Positions 12,001 to 28,700 of a DNA stretch of 64,000 nt are shown one piece after another; position 1 is the first letter of the stretch; each line of letters begins with the position of its first letter. Source of the DNA: Carnegiea gigantea (lineage: Eukaryota; Streptophyta; Magnoliopsida; Caryophyllales; Cactaceae). The notes beneath the pieces are model-generated. The model saw nothing but the letters and a program-made list of their open reading frames with translations. It made no database searches and had not been told where the DNA came from. The DNA lies in contig JAKOGI010000143.1 of assembly GCA_029747015.1 (NCBI GenBank), positions 37,501 through 101,500 on the forward strand. The letters are read 5' to 3'. The position numbers and the translations under genes are program-made.

Positions 12001-13427
12001 ACAATAGAAATATAAAAAACGGTGTGTCCGGATTCATAATTCGGACGAAAAATTCATGACCCTATCCAGCTTTTTCCGGGTTGGATAAATTCGTGTATTC
12101 GGGTCGGACAACTTTTTGCTAGCTCTAGTCAAAATACATGGCTGCAAATAGAATTGTTCTAATTAAGATGTCATTGTACTCGTCAGCATCACTGACGAAT
12201 ATTAAAAGTTAATTGTGGTTAATGTTAACTAATTATAAACCATGTAATATATTGTTATAACTTGGAATGAGATACTTAGGAATCAAGCTGATTTATTTTG
12301 AAAATATCGATGCTGCTAATTCTTACTTGCACAGCCAAGCATTCGGCGTGACTTAATTTTGTCAAACACAATCATAAAACAAGCTATTCAAAAACAAATT
12401 TAATTAAAGCCTTAAACTGAAAACTCGGAAATATGTTTATACTAATTCTAGATTTCAAACCTAATAGCAATTTTTCAATTGATTTGGAAGCGACAACAAA
12501 CCAAATTATTGAGCGATGATGTTAAGTCAATATCTGACAACATGTATGATGCAATAGAATTTGTCATTGAAAAGAGCATCAAGAGAGAGGGTGAGGGAGA
12601 ATAGTTAACTCACCACTACCACCGGCACTTGAATTGGCGGTGACCGGCAAGGCGACGGCGCCGATGTAAAAGGGGTAGTTTTCATAGCGAACAATACAGT
12701 TAGGTCGCAAGACCTGTGCACCCTGCTTTTTCACCAACACTTTGGGGATCAAATCCTTCAAGCACTGACCGCAATCGTCGTTGCTTAAGTCCGGCGTGCA
12801 CTGCGCCATGGCGTACAGATCCTCTGTCTTTGTGAAATTCGTCTGTTTCGCGGCGAACTTCCTGCCGGACTTGTCCCCGTCAGATGCCTGGGCCGTCAAG
12901 TCGTTCATGATCCTGATCAACAGCACATTCAACAGCGTGCTGTTCCCCTTCGTGTTGAAGTCATTCATCAGTATCCGGTCCTCTGTGCTCCGGTCGATCG
13001 TCCCCAGGACCGGCCGGTTCGAGTACCTGACCGTGCATTGGTCGTAATATATCACCGCTGCTCTCTTGTCGGTGCAGTAGAAGGTGGGCAGGTCCGTCTT
13101 GGTGGCCGTCGTCACGCAGTCGTTGCACGTGGTGGCGTTCTGGTCGCCGCGGCAGAGGAAGAGGCCGTACACGGCGTCCGCGGTGCCCGTGCCGACTGCG
13201 GTGGCGTAGAAGAGGGAGGCGGCAGGGGCGGTGGCGTTGGACGACAGCGCTTGGAGGAGGGTTTTCAGGTTCGTGTGGTATTTGCTGTTGGGGGCGAAGG
13301 AAGTCGAGTTTTCGCAGGTGTGGTAAACGAACGTTGGTTCGGATGTCGCTTCGGGTATGAGCGTGTACGCATAGAGCGAGATGATCAATAGCAACGGCCA
13401 GCTTATTGCTTGTGCTGCCACTGCCAT
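9088..13427 (-). CDS. CRK A: cysteine-rich (DUF26) receptor-like protein kinase, 7 exons, 666 aa
   Basis: Exons in coding order: 13427-12614, 10891-10754, 10662-10544, 10449-10239, 10147-9910, 9710-9560 and 9417-9088. All introns are GT-AG, and the lengths (814, 138, 119, 211, 238, 151, 330) sum to 667 codons including the stop. Residues 1-29 are a signal peptide. Two DUF26 domains (about 32-133 and 150-255) keep C-x8-C-x2-C ([26 protein letters not shown]). The transmembrane segment is at about 280-302 and begins [12 protein letters not shown]. The kinase has the glycine loop [10 protein letters not shown], the lysine in VIAVKR, catalytic [16 protein letters not shown] and MSPEYA, so it looks active. 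CRKs are plasma-membrane kinases of immune, ROS and stress signalling. Exon sizes 211/238/151 match the CRK gene structure. Intron 1 (1.7 kb) carries a hAT-like MITE. A close paralogue of CRK B. Confidence 0.9.
11850..12127. mobile_element. hAT-like MITE in intron 1 of CRK A
   Basis: Perfect 8-bp flanking duplication GTCAAAAT (11842-11849 and 12128-12135). Ends TAGGGCGGGCAAAAA and, reverse-complemented, TAGAGCTAGCAAAAA are imperfect terminal inverted repeats. An 8-bp TSD with a TAGGG-type end fits hAT. The inside is made of repeated TTCGG/TCGGACAA phrases and has no coding capacity. Confidence 0.75.
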
Positions 13428-14733
13428 GGTGTTTTGTGTGTAAGAGTGAGTGATTGATGGTTTTTAGATGGAGATAGAGGCAACACATTTCTTTATCAAT
13501 TCTGCTACTACTATTGTTGCTGTCGCATTTGAGAAGAAATGTTGTTTTCTAGTACTTTGAATATTCAAAGTCATGGAGATAACAGTACAATGAAGAGGAC
13601 ATTCAATGGTTAAATTATTGCGCGCAATATGGTTTGTGGAGCACTATACGTGTAGCTAACGACGTTAGAGATGCGGTAGAACCTGGAAATTAAAAGTGTT
13701 GACTTCTTCAACACTACAGTAATCGCTATGATTGATTAATTACCACTCTAATATGGTGCATTTTTACAATGTAATTGACAATGTGCCTTGTTTAACTTTT
13801 ATAACGATGTCATTTGTGAATTTAGTTTACTGTCTTCTTGGTCAGTTTTTCATGATAGTTTGTGACTTGGGATCTTTCACGATGAACAGATTAATTCTTT
13901 GAAAATAGAAATGGAAATTACCACCTAGTTAGCATTGAGATACAGGTTTATTTATAAAAATATAAATCAATCAGAGATACTTATTATCAATAATTCAACT
14001 ACTTAAAGAAGAATGTGCCTTGTTATTATATTTTCAAGGGAACATATAGCTCGTTGATTTGTATGATTGTCTTATATAAATGCAAATAATACTAATAGGT
14101 TTATTTAATTTTAATTGGATAAATTTAGGGCTAAGACGATTACAAGAATGGGGCAACGCCATATTTAGAGACATTGGCTGACTTTGAAACGATTGATGCT
14201 GAGACAGTGATGACAGCGTTCATTGGACACTTCACTAGTGGACTAATGCTTTACTGATGCTGATGTTGAACTGTAGCTCAAGTAAACTATCTTACTTCAT
14301 GCCAGTCTTCCTACGGCTATGCTTAGGTTGCTGGGTCACCATTCGCTGATTGCTCATGCACTCCTTTTTAGCACTTACATCATAGTTTTTTTTTTTTTTT
14401 TTGGGGGGGGGGGGGGGGGATGGGTTGGGATTTGACAAGCAGCAAAGGGGAGCAGCCGAGCAGGGACTCCAAATTGCGCATAAATGAAAGGGAAGAACTA
14501 AAGAATGTTGTAGAAGGGACTCAAGCTTTGTTTAAGACTAAAATTTAACAAGTTAAATCTCCTGGTGTTATTACTAATCACTGGTTGGGAATCAATTCTC
14601 AGAGTACAAGTGAGAAAAAAACTTCTTGTCACTAATTCCAAACATACGACACAATCAAGAATTGCCCTTCATCTTGTTTTATATCCAAAGTGGAGTTGAA
14701 ATATGGCTCATATCTCTTGGGACTCCCGCTCTA
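13428..14733. other. Intergenic between CRK A and CRK B, with a T17/G17 tract
   Basis: This is the promoter side of CRK A (minus) and the 3' side of CRK B. No gene is visible. A run of 17 T followed directly by 17 G lies at 14386-14419. Confidence 0.6.
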
Positions 14734-18738
<4,005 letters not shown>

Positions 18739-18782
18739 GGATGTTTGGTGATGGGTCTTGGAGTCAGGAACACAGCAATTTG

Positions 18783-18789
18783 TTTATAG
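18783..18789 (-). promoter_or_regulatory. Probable TATA box of CRK B
   Basis: CTATAAA on the minus strand lies about 45-50 bp upstream of the ATG. It is the best core-promoter candidate in the 339 bp left before the LTR. Confidence 0.4.
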
Positions 18790-19077
18790 TTGAACGATTT
18801 TGCCTACTTTGTCACGCCACTGTCATGGGTTCGTTGTCTTCTAGTGTGTTCAATCTTCAAAGTTTGGGAATTTGGTACGAGGAAGGGGATAAGATGGGCA
18901 ATTCTGGCGTAGGCGATTATGTAATCTTGGGCGTCTAAATACCCACACGGGCACATTATATTACATGTACATGTCCTTGTAATAATGATCTTACTATGGG
19001 TATTGACTACTGTCGAAATTGTCCACACATTCATCGACGAAACTAGAATTTTAAAAGAGGGGTGTCGAAATACTATA

Positions 19078-22000
19078 TGTAACGCCTCGAAACTTTTATT
19101 ACGTATTTTGAATTATGTGCAATATATAAATTATGTGTATATTGTACGCATTTTATTTTAGGTATATGTGTGTGTTCGATGTTATTATTATGTTTAGTGT
19201 TTGAAAAAAAAAAAATGGAAAGATGAGTCAAAATTGGTGGCTTGACCCCAAAAAAAAAAAAAGGAAAAGAAAAGGGGGATGTCTTTAATGCTTCACGTGA
19301 TTTTTATCCAAAAAGTGGAGGGGGTTTTGTTTGGTTTTCTTCTTCAACACAAACACACACACACGGCAGAGAGAGGCAGAGAGGAGAGAAGAAGAAGAAG
19401 AAAAGGAGAAGAAGAAGGGAAAGAAGAAGAAGGAGGAGAAGAAGTTTGAGGTTGTGGTTTTGAAATCAATTAAGGTGAGTAATTCTTACTCTTCTTCAAC
19501 CTAAATTTGATTAGGGCAAGAAGAATTCGAAAACCTAGGGTTCGAATCTGAAAAATCAATCGAAAATTGAAGTATGAATTTGATGTTTTTGGAGCTTGAT
19601 AGATTAGAACTCTAAATTCAATTGTTAGAAACCCATCCTTAAAAGTTATATGTTTATTTGTGATTTTTGAATTCTATGGATATTGTAAATTGATGGATAT
19701 GTTGTGAATTCGTCCAAATACGTGCTAAACTATGGATTTTTCTGTTGATTGCTTGTATTTGGATGTGCAAGAGAGTAGAAAACTATGGTGAATTTTCGGA
19801 TTTTTCAAGGATTCGTGTGCTGTTGGATTTTCTGGGAATTATTGGATGCTCGAAAAATTATGAAATTTTTACTGTAGATTAACCATGAAATTAGGAAACG
19901 TTTGGTAAATTTTCATGAATTTTAGATGTGTAATTTATAAGTTATGAATTTTTGATTGAAACTGCCTTGTTATTGCGTGCGAAAAGTCAGATGATGTTTG
20001 AATTACTATGAACTATTGGGTTGGATGTAAATCATGAAATTTTTACTGTAAACTGATGAGGATGTTTGGTAAATCTCTGTAAATTTTTATGAATTTTGGA
20101 AGTGTATTTTAGGAGTTACGAATTTTTGATTGGGACTGCTCTGTTTTGGTCTTTGATTTCAGTTACTGTTTTAATTTTTGTTTGAAGGTTTTGCTTGGAG
20201 AAAAATTGTGAAAATATTACCGTACATTCCTCATGGTAGTTGGTGTTTTCTGGTAAATTGTTGTGAATTTTGGTTGTGTATGCTAAAAGTTATGAATTTT
20301 TGAGTTTAATTCACAGATTTTTGAGTATTTTGACTGACTGTTTGAATTTCTCGGAATGATTGGCCAGGACATAAATCATGAAATTAATATGTTAGAATCT
20401 ATCTGTTGTTTGTCAATTTCCTGCAAAGTTTGGTAACGATTGGATGTGTATGATGTGAGTTATGAATTTTTGAGTTAAAAATACCTCGTTTAGTGTAATT
20501 ATGGGTTATTTGTATGCTTGGAAAAAATTATGAAAGGTATTTTGAGTTGAAGTATGCTCTATTTCGATTATGTTTTTGTTACAATTGTGGAATTAAATTT
20601 CTTTGAAAATAAAAATGTGATTATATGATTTTATTAAGTTACGTTTTTGGGGAAAGAGATCATGTCTTGACTGAGGCTATTACAGAACGTTCTAGAGCTA
20701 TGGCCATAGTAGTGACTGTCGTTATATTCAGGTCGCCTAGTGGGAGAGGCTATAACCAATCCCCTGGGATATGAATGTCGACCTTATGTATGTGTGTGAG
20801 CCATGTGGGTCCCTAGTGAGGAAGGTTTCGGCCTAAACTTACTAGGATATGAATGTGATTCCATGGTTTGTGTTGTGGGCAGTTCGCGTCCTTTAGAGCG
20901 TTGGGTGCCTGGTTGGGACCATATGAATGTGTTGCGGCTGGTCCACCATGGTTGGTACCATATGTTTGAGCCGTAGCAGGGCTACCAGGATATGTTTATC
21001 ACCCCTGTGTTATGATGGTTCTTTGGGTGGGTCATGAGTTAATTTCCCCTAAACTAAAAGTTTTGCATTCAGTTAAGGATATGTGATTGCGTTGTGAAAT
21101 TGGTTTGACTTGGATTTGGACTTTGGATATGCTATGAATTCGGTTTGGCTTGGATTTGGATTTTGGATGTGATATGGAATTGGGTTTTGTTTGAATTTGA
21201 AATTTGGATAAGTTATGAAATTAATTTTGATCTTAGTTTTGGATTTTGGATATGGTTTGGATTTGAAGGTTCATTCCAAATATCTATGTGATTGATTTTG
21301 AAATGCATATGTGATTGATAACCAGGCTGTAAGATACATATTATGTATTTATGTGAACTTTTGGTGGTAAAGTTGCTTTGATATATATATGCCAATTATG
21401 GTTATGGGCTGGCCGCTTGCTTAGCAGATTTTGTTTTCTTTTGAACTCTAGTGAGGATTATGAGCCCAAGGGACATGATTGGTATGGGACAATCATGGTT
21501 AGTTTAGTGAATAAACTAACAGCAGAGTTTGTTTAGGGATTTAAGTGAAAACGAGAGTCCTTGAATCGTACTTGGTCTGGGACAAGTACGACTAAGCTGC
21601 GCTAATTGCCCGTTCCATGACATAAATGTGTTGTGTGTATTTTTGAAATTTGTAAACGTATTAAATATAGAAAGGTATGAATTTATTTTGGTTCCTGAAT
21701 CATATGAATGTTCTTTTATTACTTTGTACATGCCATATGATATGTTCTGTCCTTATGTCATGAGATACATGTACTTGTGTGATTATGTGTGAATCGGTTA
21801 ATGTGCAAAGTGTAACAACGGGGAAGGTAAGGGTTATTCATTGGGCTCGAGGAGCTCATGATCTCACCATTTTTCAGGTTCTGAAAACCAAAAGGGACCA
21901 CAGGAGCATTAAGAGAACTTATTTGGACCTGGAGGGCTCGTTATATGTATATGTTATGGATTATGTTTAGTAAATACAGTTTTGTATTTTGATTCGAATA

Positions 22001-22198
22001 TATGTAAGAACATTTTGTATATGGGTTAAGTATATATACAATGTATGTTTTAGAACTACCGGTCCGAACTTTCGTTAGACTGTAATTAGAGCTTCCGCTG
22101 CTATCGATAAGTTAATTAAGATCATAGAGCCTTGTGGATGTTCCTTAAGGGACTTCCACGGCGGTGACGTGCCTGCCCCCTTCGGGCGGGGCGTTACA
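19078..22198 (+). repeat. 5' LTR of the Tekay-like element (3,121 bp)
   Basis: TG...CA ends with a TGTAAC/GTTACA terminal inverted repeat. It contains a (CA)n and GA-rich stretch near 19345-19445, an A-run, and many diffuse tatgaatttttga-type phrases. Small open frames inside it occur identically in both LTRs and are non-coding in character. The paired LTRs differ at scattered single bases only. Confidence 0.85.
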
Positions 22199-22201
22199 GA
22201 A

Positions 22202-22213
22202 TGGTATCAGAGC
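22202..22213 (+). other. Primer-binding site (initiator tRNA-Met) of the Tekay-like element
   Basis: TGGTATCAGAGC starts 4 bp inside the 5' LTR end, the usual position for minus-strand priming. Confidence 0.85.
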
Positions 22214-22406
22214 AATACTCTTGCGATCTCTGACCTATAGGGCTTGTGTGCGCATGTGATCGACTATCTGTTTGATCATGTGTACCGAGATGATTCTATG
22301 CAGTACGTGTGCTCTTCGTGATTTGATTTGCAATGTGGTTTTGGTTGCATGAATTTTGCGATGAGAAAATTAGTGGTGATAAGTTTCGAGGACGAAACTT
22401 ATTTTA

Positions 22407-22418
22407 AGGGAGGAAGGA
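22407..22418 (+). other. Polypurine tract of the Tekay-like element
   Basis: The purine run AAGGGAGGAAGGA directly precedes the TG of the 3' LTR, as required for plus-strand priming. Confidence 0.75.
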
Positions 22419-25400
22419 TGTAACGCCCCGAAACTTTTGTTACATATTTTGGATTATGTGCAATATGTAAATTATGTATATATTGTACGCATTTTATTTT
22501 AGGTATATGTGTGTGTTCGATGTTATTATTATGTTTAGTGTTTGAAAAAAAAAAAAATGGAAAGATGAGTCAAAATTGGTGGCTTGACCCAAAAAAAAAA
22601 AGGGAAAAGAAAAGGGGGATGTCTTTAATGCTTCACGTGATTTTTATCCAAAAAGGGGAGGGGGCTTTGTTTGGTTTTCTTCTTCAACACAAACACACAC
22701 ACACGGCAGAGAGAGGCAGAGAGGAGAGAAGAAGAAGAAGAAAAGGAGAAGAAGAAGGGAAAGAAGAAGAAGGAGGAGAAGAAGTTTGAGGTTGTGGTTT
22801 TGAAATCAATTAAGGTGAGTAATTCTTGCTCTTCTTCAACCTAAATTTGATTAGGGCAAGAAGAATTCGAAAACCTAGGGTTTGAATCTGAAAAATCAAT
22901 CGAAAATTGAAGTATGAATTTGATGTTTTTGGAGTTTGATAGATTAGAACTCTAAATTCAATTGTTAGAAACTCATCCTTAAAAGTTATATGTTTATTTG
23001 TGATTTTTGAATTCTATGGATATTGTAAATTGATGGATATGTTGTGAATTCGTCCAAATACGTGCTAAACTATGGGTTTTTGGGTTGATTGCTTGTATTT
23101 GGATGTGCAAGAGAGTAGAAAACTATGGTGAATTTTCGGATTTTTCAAGGATTCGTGTGCTGTTGGATTTTCTGGGAATTATTGGATGCTCGAAAAATTA
23201 TGAAATTTTTACTGTAGGTTAACCATGACATTAGGCAACGTTTGGTAAGTTTTCATGAATTTTAGATGTGTAGTTTATAAGTTATGAATTTTTGATTGAA
23301 ACTGCCCTGTTATTGCGTGCGAAAAGTCAGATGATGTTTGAATTACTATGAACTATTGGGTTGGATATAAATCATGAAATTTTTACTGTAAACTGATGAG
23401 GATGTTTGGTAAATCTCTGTAAATTTTTATGAATTTTGGAAGTGTATTTTAGGAGTTACGAATTTTTGATTGGGACTGCTCTGTTTTGGTCTTTGATTTC
23501 AGTTACTGTTTTAATTTTTGTTTGAAGGTTTTGCTTGGAGAAAAATTGTGAAAATATTACCGTACATTCCTCATGGTAGTTGGTGCTTTCTGGTAAATTT
23601 TTGTGAATTTTGGTTGTGTATGCTAAAAGTTATGAATTTTTGAGTTTAATTCACAGATTTTTGAGTATTTTGACTGACTGTTTGAATTTCTCGGAATGAT
23701 TGGCCAGGACATAAATCATGAAATTAATATGTTAGAATCTATCTATTGTTTGTCAATTTCCTGCAAAGTTTGGTAACGATTGGATGTGTATGATGTGAGT
23801 TATGAATTTTTGAGTTAAAAATACCTTGTTTAGTGTAATTATGGGTTATTTGTATGTTTGGGAAAAATTATGAAAGGTATTTTGAGTTGAAGTATGCTCT
23901 ATTTCGATTATGTTTTTATTACAATTGTGGAATTGAATTTCTTTGAAAATAAAAATGTGATTATATGATTTTATTAAGTTACGTTTTTGGGGAAAGAGAT
24001 CATGTCTTGACTGAGGCTATTACAGAACGTTCTAGAGCTATGGCCATAGTAGTGACTGTCGTTATGTTCAGGTCGCCTAGTGGGAGAGGCTATAACCAAT
24101 CCCCTGGGATATGAATGTCGACCTTATGTTTGTGTGTGAGCCATGTGGGTCCCTAGTGAGGAGGGTTTCGACCTCAACTTACTAGGATATGAATGTGATT
24201 CCATGGTTTATGTTGTGGCAGTTCGCGTCCTTCAGAGCGTTGGGTGCCTGGTTGGGACTATTTGAATGAGTTGCGGCTGGTCCACCATTGGTTGGTACCA
24301 TATGTTTGAGCCGTAGCTGGGCCACCAGGATGTGTTTGTCACCCCTGCGTTGTGATGGTTCTTTGTGTGAGCCATGAGTTGATTTCCCCTAAACTAAAAG
24401 TTTTGCATTCAGTTAAGGATATGTGATTGCGTTGTGAAATTGGTTTGACTTGGATTTGGACTTTGGATATGCTATGAATTCGGTTTGGCTTGGATTTGGA
24501 TTTTGGATGTGATATGGAATTGGGTTTTGTTTGAATTTGAAATTTGGATAAGTTATGAAATCAATTTTGATCTTAGTTTTGGATTTTGGATATGGTTTGG
24601 ATTTGAAGGTTCATTCCAAATATCTATGAGCTTGTGATTGATTTTGAAATGCATATGTGATTGACAACCAGGCTGTAAGATACATATTATGTATTTATGT
24701 GAACTTTTGGTGGTAAAGTTGCTTTGATATATATATGCCAATTATGGTTATGGGCTGGCCTCTAGGTTGCTTAGCAGATTTTGTTTTCTTTTGGACTCTA
24801 GTGAGGATTATGAGCCCAAGGGACATGATTGGTATGGGACAATCATGGTTAGTTTAGTGAATAAACTAACAGCAGAGTTTGTTTAGGGATTTAAGTGAAA
24901 ACGAAAGTCCTTGAATCGTACTTGGTCTGGGACAAGTACGACTAAGCTGCGCTAATTGCCCGTTCCATGACATAAATGTGTTGTGTGTATTTTTGACATT
25001 TGTAAACATATTAAATATAGAAAGGTATGAATTTATTTTGGTTCCTGAATCATATGAATGTTCTTTTATCACCTTGTACATGCCATATGATATGTTCTGT
25101 CCTTATGTCATGAGATACGTGTACTTGTGTGATTATGTGTGAATCGGTTAATGTGCAAAGTGTAACAACGGGGAAGGTAAGGGTTATTCACTGGGCTCGA
25201 GGAGCTCATGATCTCACCATTTTTCAGGTTCTGAAAACCAAAAGGGACCACAGGAGCATTAAGAGAACTTATTTGGACCTGGAGGGCTCATTATATGTAT
25301 ATGTTATGGATTATGTTTAGTAAATACAATTTTGTATTTTGATTCGGATATATGTAAGAACATTTTGTATATGGGTTAAGTATATATACAATGTATGTTT

Positions 25401-25548
25401 TAGAACTACCGGTCCGAACTTTCGTTAGACTGTAATTAGAGCTTCCGCTGCTATCGATAAGTTAATTAAGATCATAGAGCCTTGTGGATGTTCCTTAAGG
25501 GACTTCCACGGCGGTGACGTGCCTGCCCCCTTCGGGCGGGGCGTTACA
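22419..25548 (+). repeat. 3' LTR of the Tekay-like element (3,130 bp)
   Basis: Near-identical to the 5' LTR along its full length, with scattered substitutions and a few short indels, which points to a fairly recent insertion. Confidence 0.85.
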
Positions 25549-25700
25549 CTATAGATGATATAGAATTTAATAATTTTTATTAAACAAAAATTTTAATTTT
25601 AATATTAGTAATTACAAAGGAAAACAAATGACAAATTACATTCAAATTCTCTAACAATAACATTTGCTAATATCTTTCCTCTCAATTATTGATCCCTGAT

Positions 25701-28700
25701 TCCAGACATCATACAACAACAACAACAACAACAACAACTACTCCCAGTGTGGGTTCCGTTTTCGCGGGGTTTGGGGAGATCCAGTTGTAGGCAACCTTAC
25801 CCCTACCGGTATTCCTACCCATAGAGAGGTTGATTCCTAAAGACCCACAAAACAGTTTTTGGGAAAAACAGTTTACAGATGGAAAACATTTTTGAGAAGG
25901 GTAAGTAGAGCAAATAATGAAGGAGCGGAGACATACCTCAACAAACCTGGGGCGCCAGAAGCCAGCACAGCCTAGTCAAGCACGACCTGCAGACAAACAC
26001 ACAAAGACCTGCCTCAACCCAACGCATCTAACATCCACCTACGGAGCCGGACCCCTACACTCAGAGACTCTAGTCCTATCCCGCCACAGTCTTCTATCCT
26101 GAGCTATGTCCTCCGTCAGACTAACAACTCTCAGGTCCTCTCTAATCACTTCTTCTAGGCTCTTCTTCAGTCTACCCCTCCCTCTCTTTCCACTGGGGGG
26201 GACTATCATCTCGCACCTCCGCACTGGGGCAGCCACACTTCTCCGCTTAACGTGGCCGAACCATCTAAGTCTCGATTCCCTCATCTTCTCCTCTATGGGG
26301 GCAACTTCGCCTAAACTCCTGATATCGACATTCCTAATGCCGTCCATTCTCGTAAAACCACACATCCACCCGACCATTCTCATCTCAGCTACCATCAACC
26401 TTTGGACCTGCATCTTTTTTAGCGGCCAACACTCCGATCCATAAAGAACAGCCGGTCTAACTACCCTCCGATAAACCTTGCCTTTCAGTCCTAACGGCAT
26501 TCTCTTGTTGCACAACACCTCGGACATCGACTTCCACATTAGCCAACCCACTTTTATCCGCTGGCTAATATCCTCGTCGATATCCCCGTTTTGCTGGATG
26601 ATCGAGCCCATATACTTAAATTTTGCGACCTTTGGAATCACCTTCCCCTCCAATGTGATGTCTCCGCCCTCTTCTGTCCTTCCACTGAAATAGCAATGGA
26701 GGTATTCCGTTTTTAATCTACTTAACCTGAAACCCCTATCTTTCAGTGTCTGCCTCCAACTCTCCAACCTGTCATTCACCCCCTGCCTGGTCACATCGAT
26801 AAGAACGATGTCATTTGCAAATAATATGCACCAAGACACCTCGTCTTGGATCCCTCGAGTGAGTCCATCCAAAACTAATGTGAAAAGAAATGGGCTTAAG
26901 GCAGAGCCCTGATGCAGGTCCATACTAACAGCGAAGTCATTGGAGACCCCGCCCGGTGTCCTAACACGTGTTCTCCCTCCCTCGTACATATCCTTGATAA
27001 CTCGGACGTACGCGTGCGACACCCTTTTCTCTTCTAAACAGCTCCACAAAACCTCCCTCGGTACTGTATCATACGCTTTCTCCAGGTCAATAAACACCAT
27101 ATGGAGATCCACCTTTCTATTCCTGAACAAGCCCATGAGCCCTCTGAGGAGGTAGATCGCCTCAATGGTCAATCTGCCTGACATGAAACCAAATTGATTC
27201 CTTGAAACCTCTACAACCTCTCGTAACATTCTCTCAATCACCCTCTCCCACAGCTTCATAGTGTGGCTGAGCAGCTTGATGCCCCTAAAATTATTACAAT
27301 CTTGGATATCCCCCTTGTTTTTGTACAGTGGGATAACTGTGCTGGCCCTCTACTCTCTGGGCATCTTGGCGGTCCTGAAAATAACATTGAACAACTCCGT
27401 AAGCGACTCTAAACCTATCTCCCCTATAAACTTCCAAACCTCCACCGGTATCTGGTCCGGGCCCACTGCCTTACCATTTGACATCTTCTTCAAGGCCTCC
27501 CTAATCTCCTCCTTTGTTATAAGATCGTCTACACTCTGCTCACTACTCTCTTCGCCCCCGCTAGGGTCATCCCCGCCGCCTTCCCCATTTAGGAGTTTAA
27601 CAAAGAACCTTTGCCATCGCTCCTTAATCTCAACATCCTTAGTCAACACCTTCCGCTCTTCATCCTTAATGCACCTTACCACTCCCAAATCCCTGGTCTT
27701 CTTTTCCCGCGCCCTGGCTAGTTTAAGAACCTCCTTCTCCCCTTCCTTCGTCCCCAATCTATGGTACAATCTATCAAATGCCTGGCTCTTTGCTACGGCC
27801 ACAGCCTTTTTGGCTATCTTCTTGGCCACCTTGTATCTCATCTTCTTTTGCTCCCTCTCTTCTTCCGAGCTACTGCCTATGAACTCCGTGTACGCCTCTT
27901 TTTTTGCCTTGACTTTCTCCTTAACCTCTTCGTTCCACCACCAGGCGCCCTCCATCTTGGTGCCGTCCCCCCTGGAAATACCTAGGGTTTCCTTAGCCGA
28001 CCTTCGGATGCAGTCCGTCATAGCCTCCCACATCGAATCGGTGTCTTCTGCCCTTCTCCAGGCTTTCTCCTCGGTTATTCTTTCTGCTATTAGCCCCGCC
28101 TTATCCTTTGTGAGGGTCCACCACCTTATTTTGGGTTCTCCGACTCTCCTCTGCTACCTCCTAGGATACTTGCACACTACATCTAAAACCAACAACCTAT
28201 GTTGGGTTCCCAGACACTCACTGGGAATCACTTTGCAGTCCTTACACGATCTCTGATTCTCCTTCCTCATTAGAAAGTAGTCAATTTGGGTCTTGCACGA
28301 GCTGCTCCTGAAGGTCACTAGGTGGTCCTTCTTTTTCTTGAAGAAGGAGTTGACCACCAATAAATCAAAGGCTACCGCAAAGTCCAACACGAAAACCCCT
28401 CCCGCATTTCTCTCTCCAAAACTAAAGCCCCCGTGAACCCCATCGTAGCCAGCTGCCTCCGCACCGATGTGGCCGTTAAAGTCTCCTCCTATTAACAGTT
28501 TCTCGCTCCGAGGTACCGCTTGTATGACCTCGTCTAGGTCCTCCCAGAAGAGCTTCTTAATGTCCTCCGACAGGCCTACTTGAGGTGCATACACACTCAC
28601 CACATTCACGAAAATTGAACCCACTAAAACCTTAATGGCCATAATACGGTCGCTCTTGCGCCTCACTTCGACCACCTGGTCCGCCAGATCCTTCGTAACC

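Larger units (their letters stand above)
19073..25553 (+). mobile_element. Tekay/Del-like Ty3/gypsy derivative: two 3.1-kb LTRs around a 220-bp interior
   Basis: Flanked by a perfect 5-bp TSD, CTATA (19073-19077 and 25549-25553). The LTRs start TGTAACGCC and end GGCGTTACA. The interior (22199-22418) keeps a primer-binding site TGGTATCAGAGC matching initiator tRNA-Met, and at its end the phrase TTTCGAGGACGAAACTT followed by a purine tract. That phrase is what directly precedes the 3' LTR in chromovirus Tekay/Del elements. All gag-pol sequence is missing. The element could not move on its own; it could be trans-mobilised or be an internal-deletion product. Confidence 0.85.

Noticed and set aside
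13038..13391. Open frame opposite CRK A exon 1 (Gly/Arg/Val-rich)
   Set aside because: Antisense shadow of GC-biased DUF26 coding; no domain. Similar shadows opposite CRK B (18095-18687) and genes C and D (45483-46023, 58588-59128) were rejected for the same reason.
19242..19463. Lys/Arg-rich frame in the Tekay-like LTR (also 22511-22789)
   Set aside because: Produced by the GAAGAAGAAG and A-run tract; repeated in both LTRs with different frames, so not coding.
21779..21970. 63-codon frame identical in both Tekay-like LTRs (also 25129-25320)
   Set aside because: Identity follows from LTR pairing, not selection; no domain recognised.
27261..28256. 331-codon plus-strand frame over the LINE
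   Set aside because: Lies antisense to the EN-RT coding region; Ser/Leu-rich composition typical of antisense of a Glu/Arg/Lys-rich frame.
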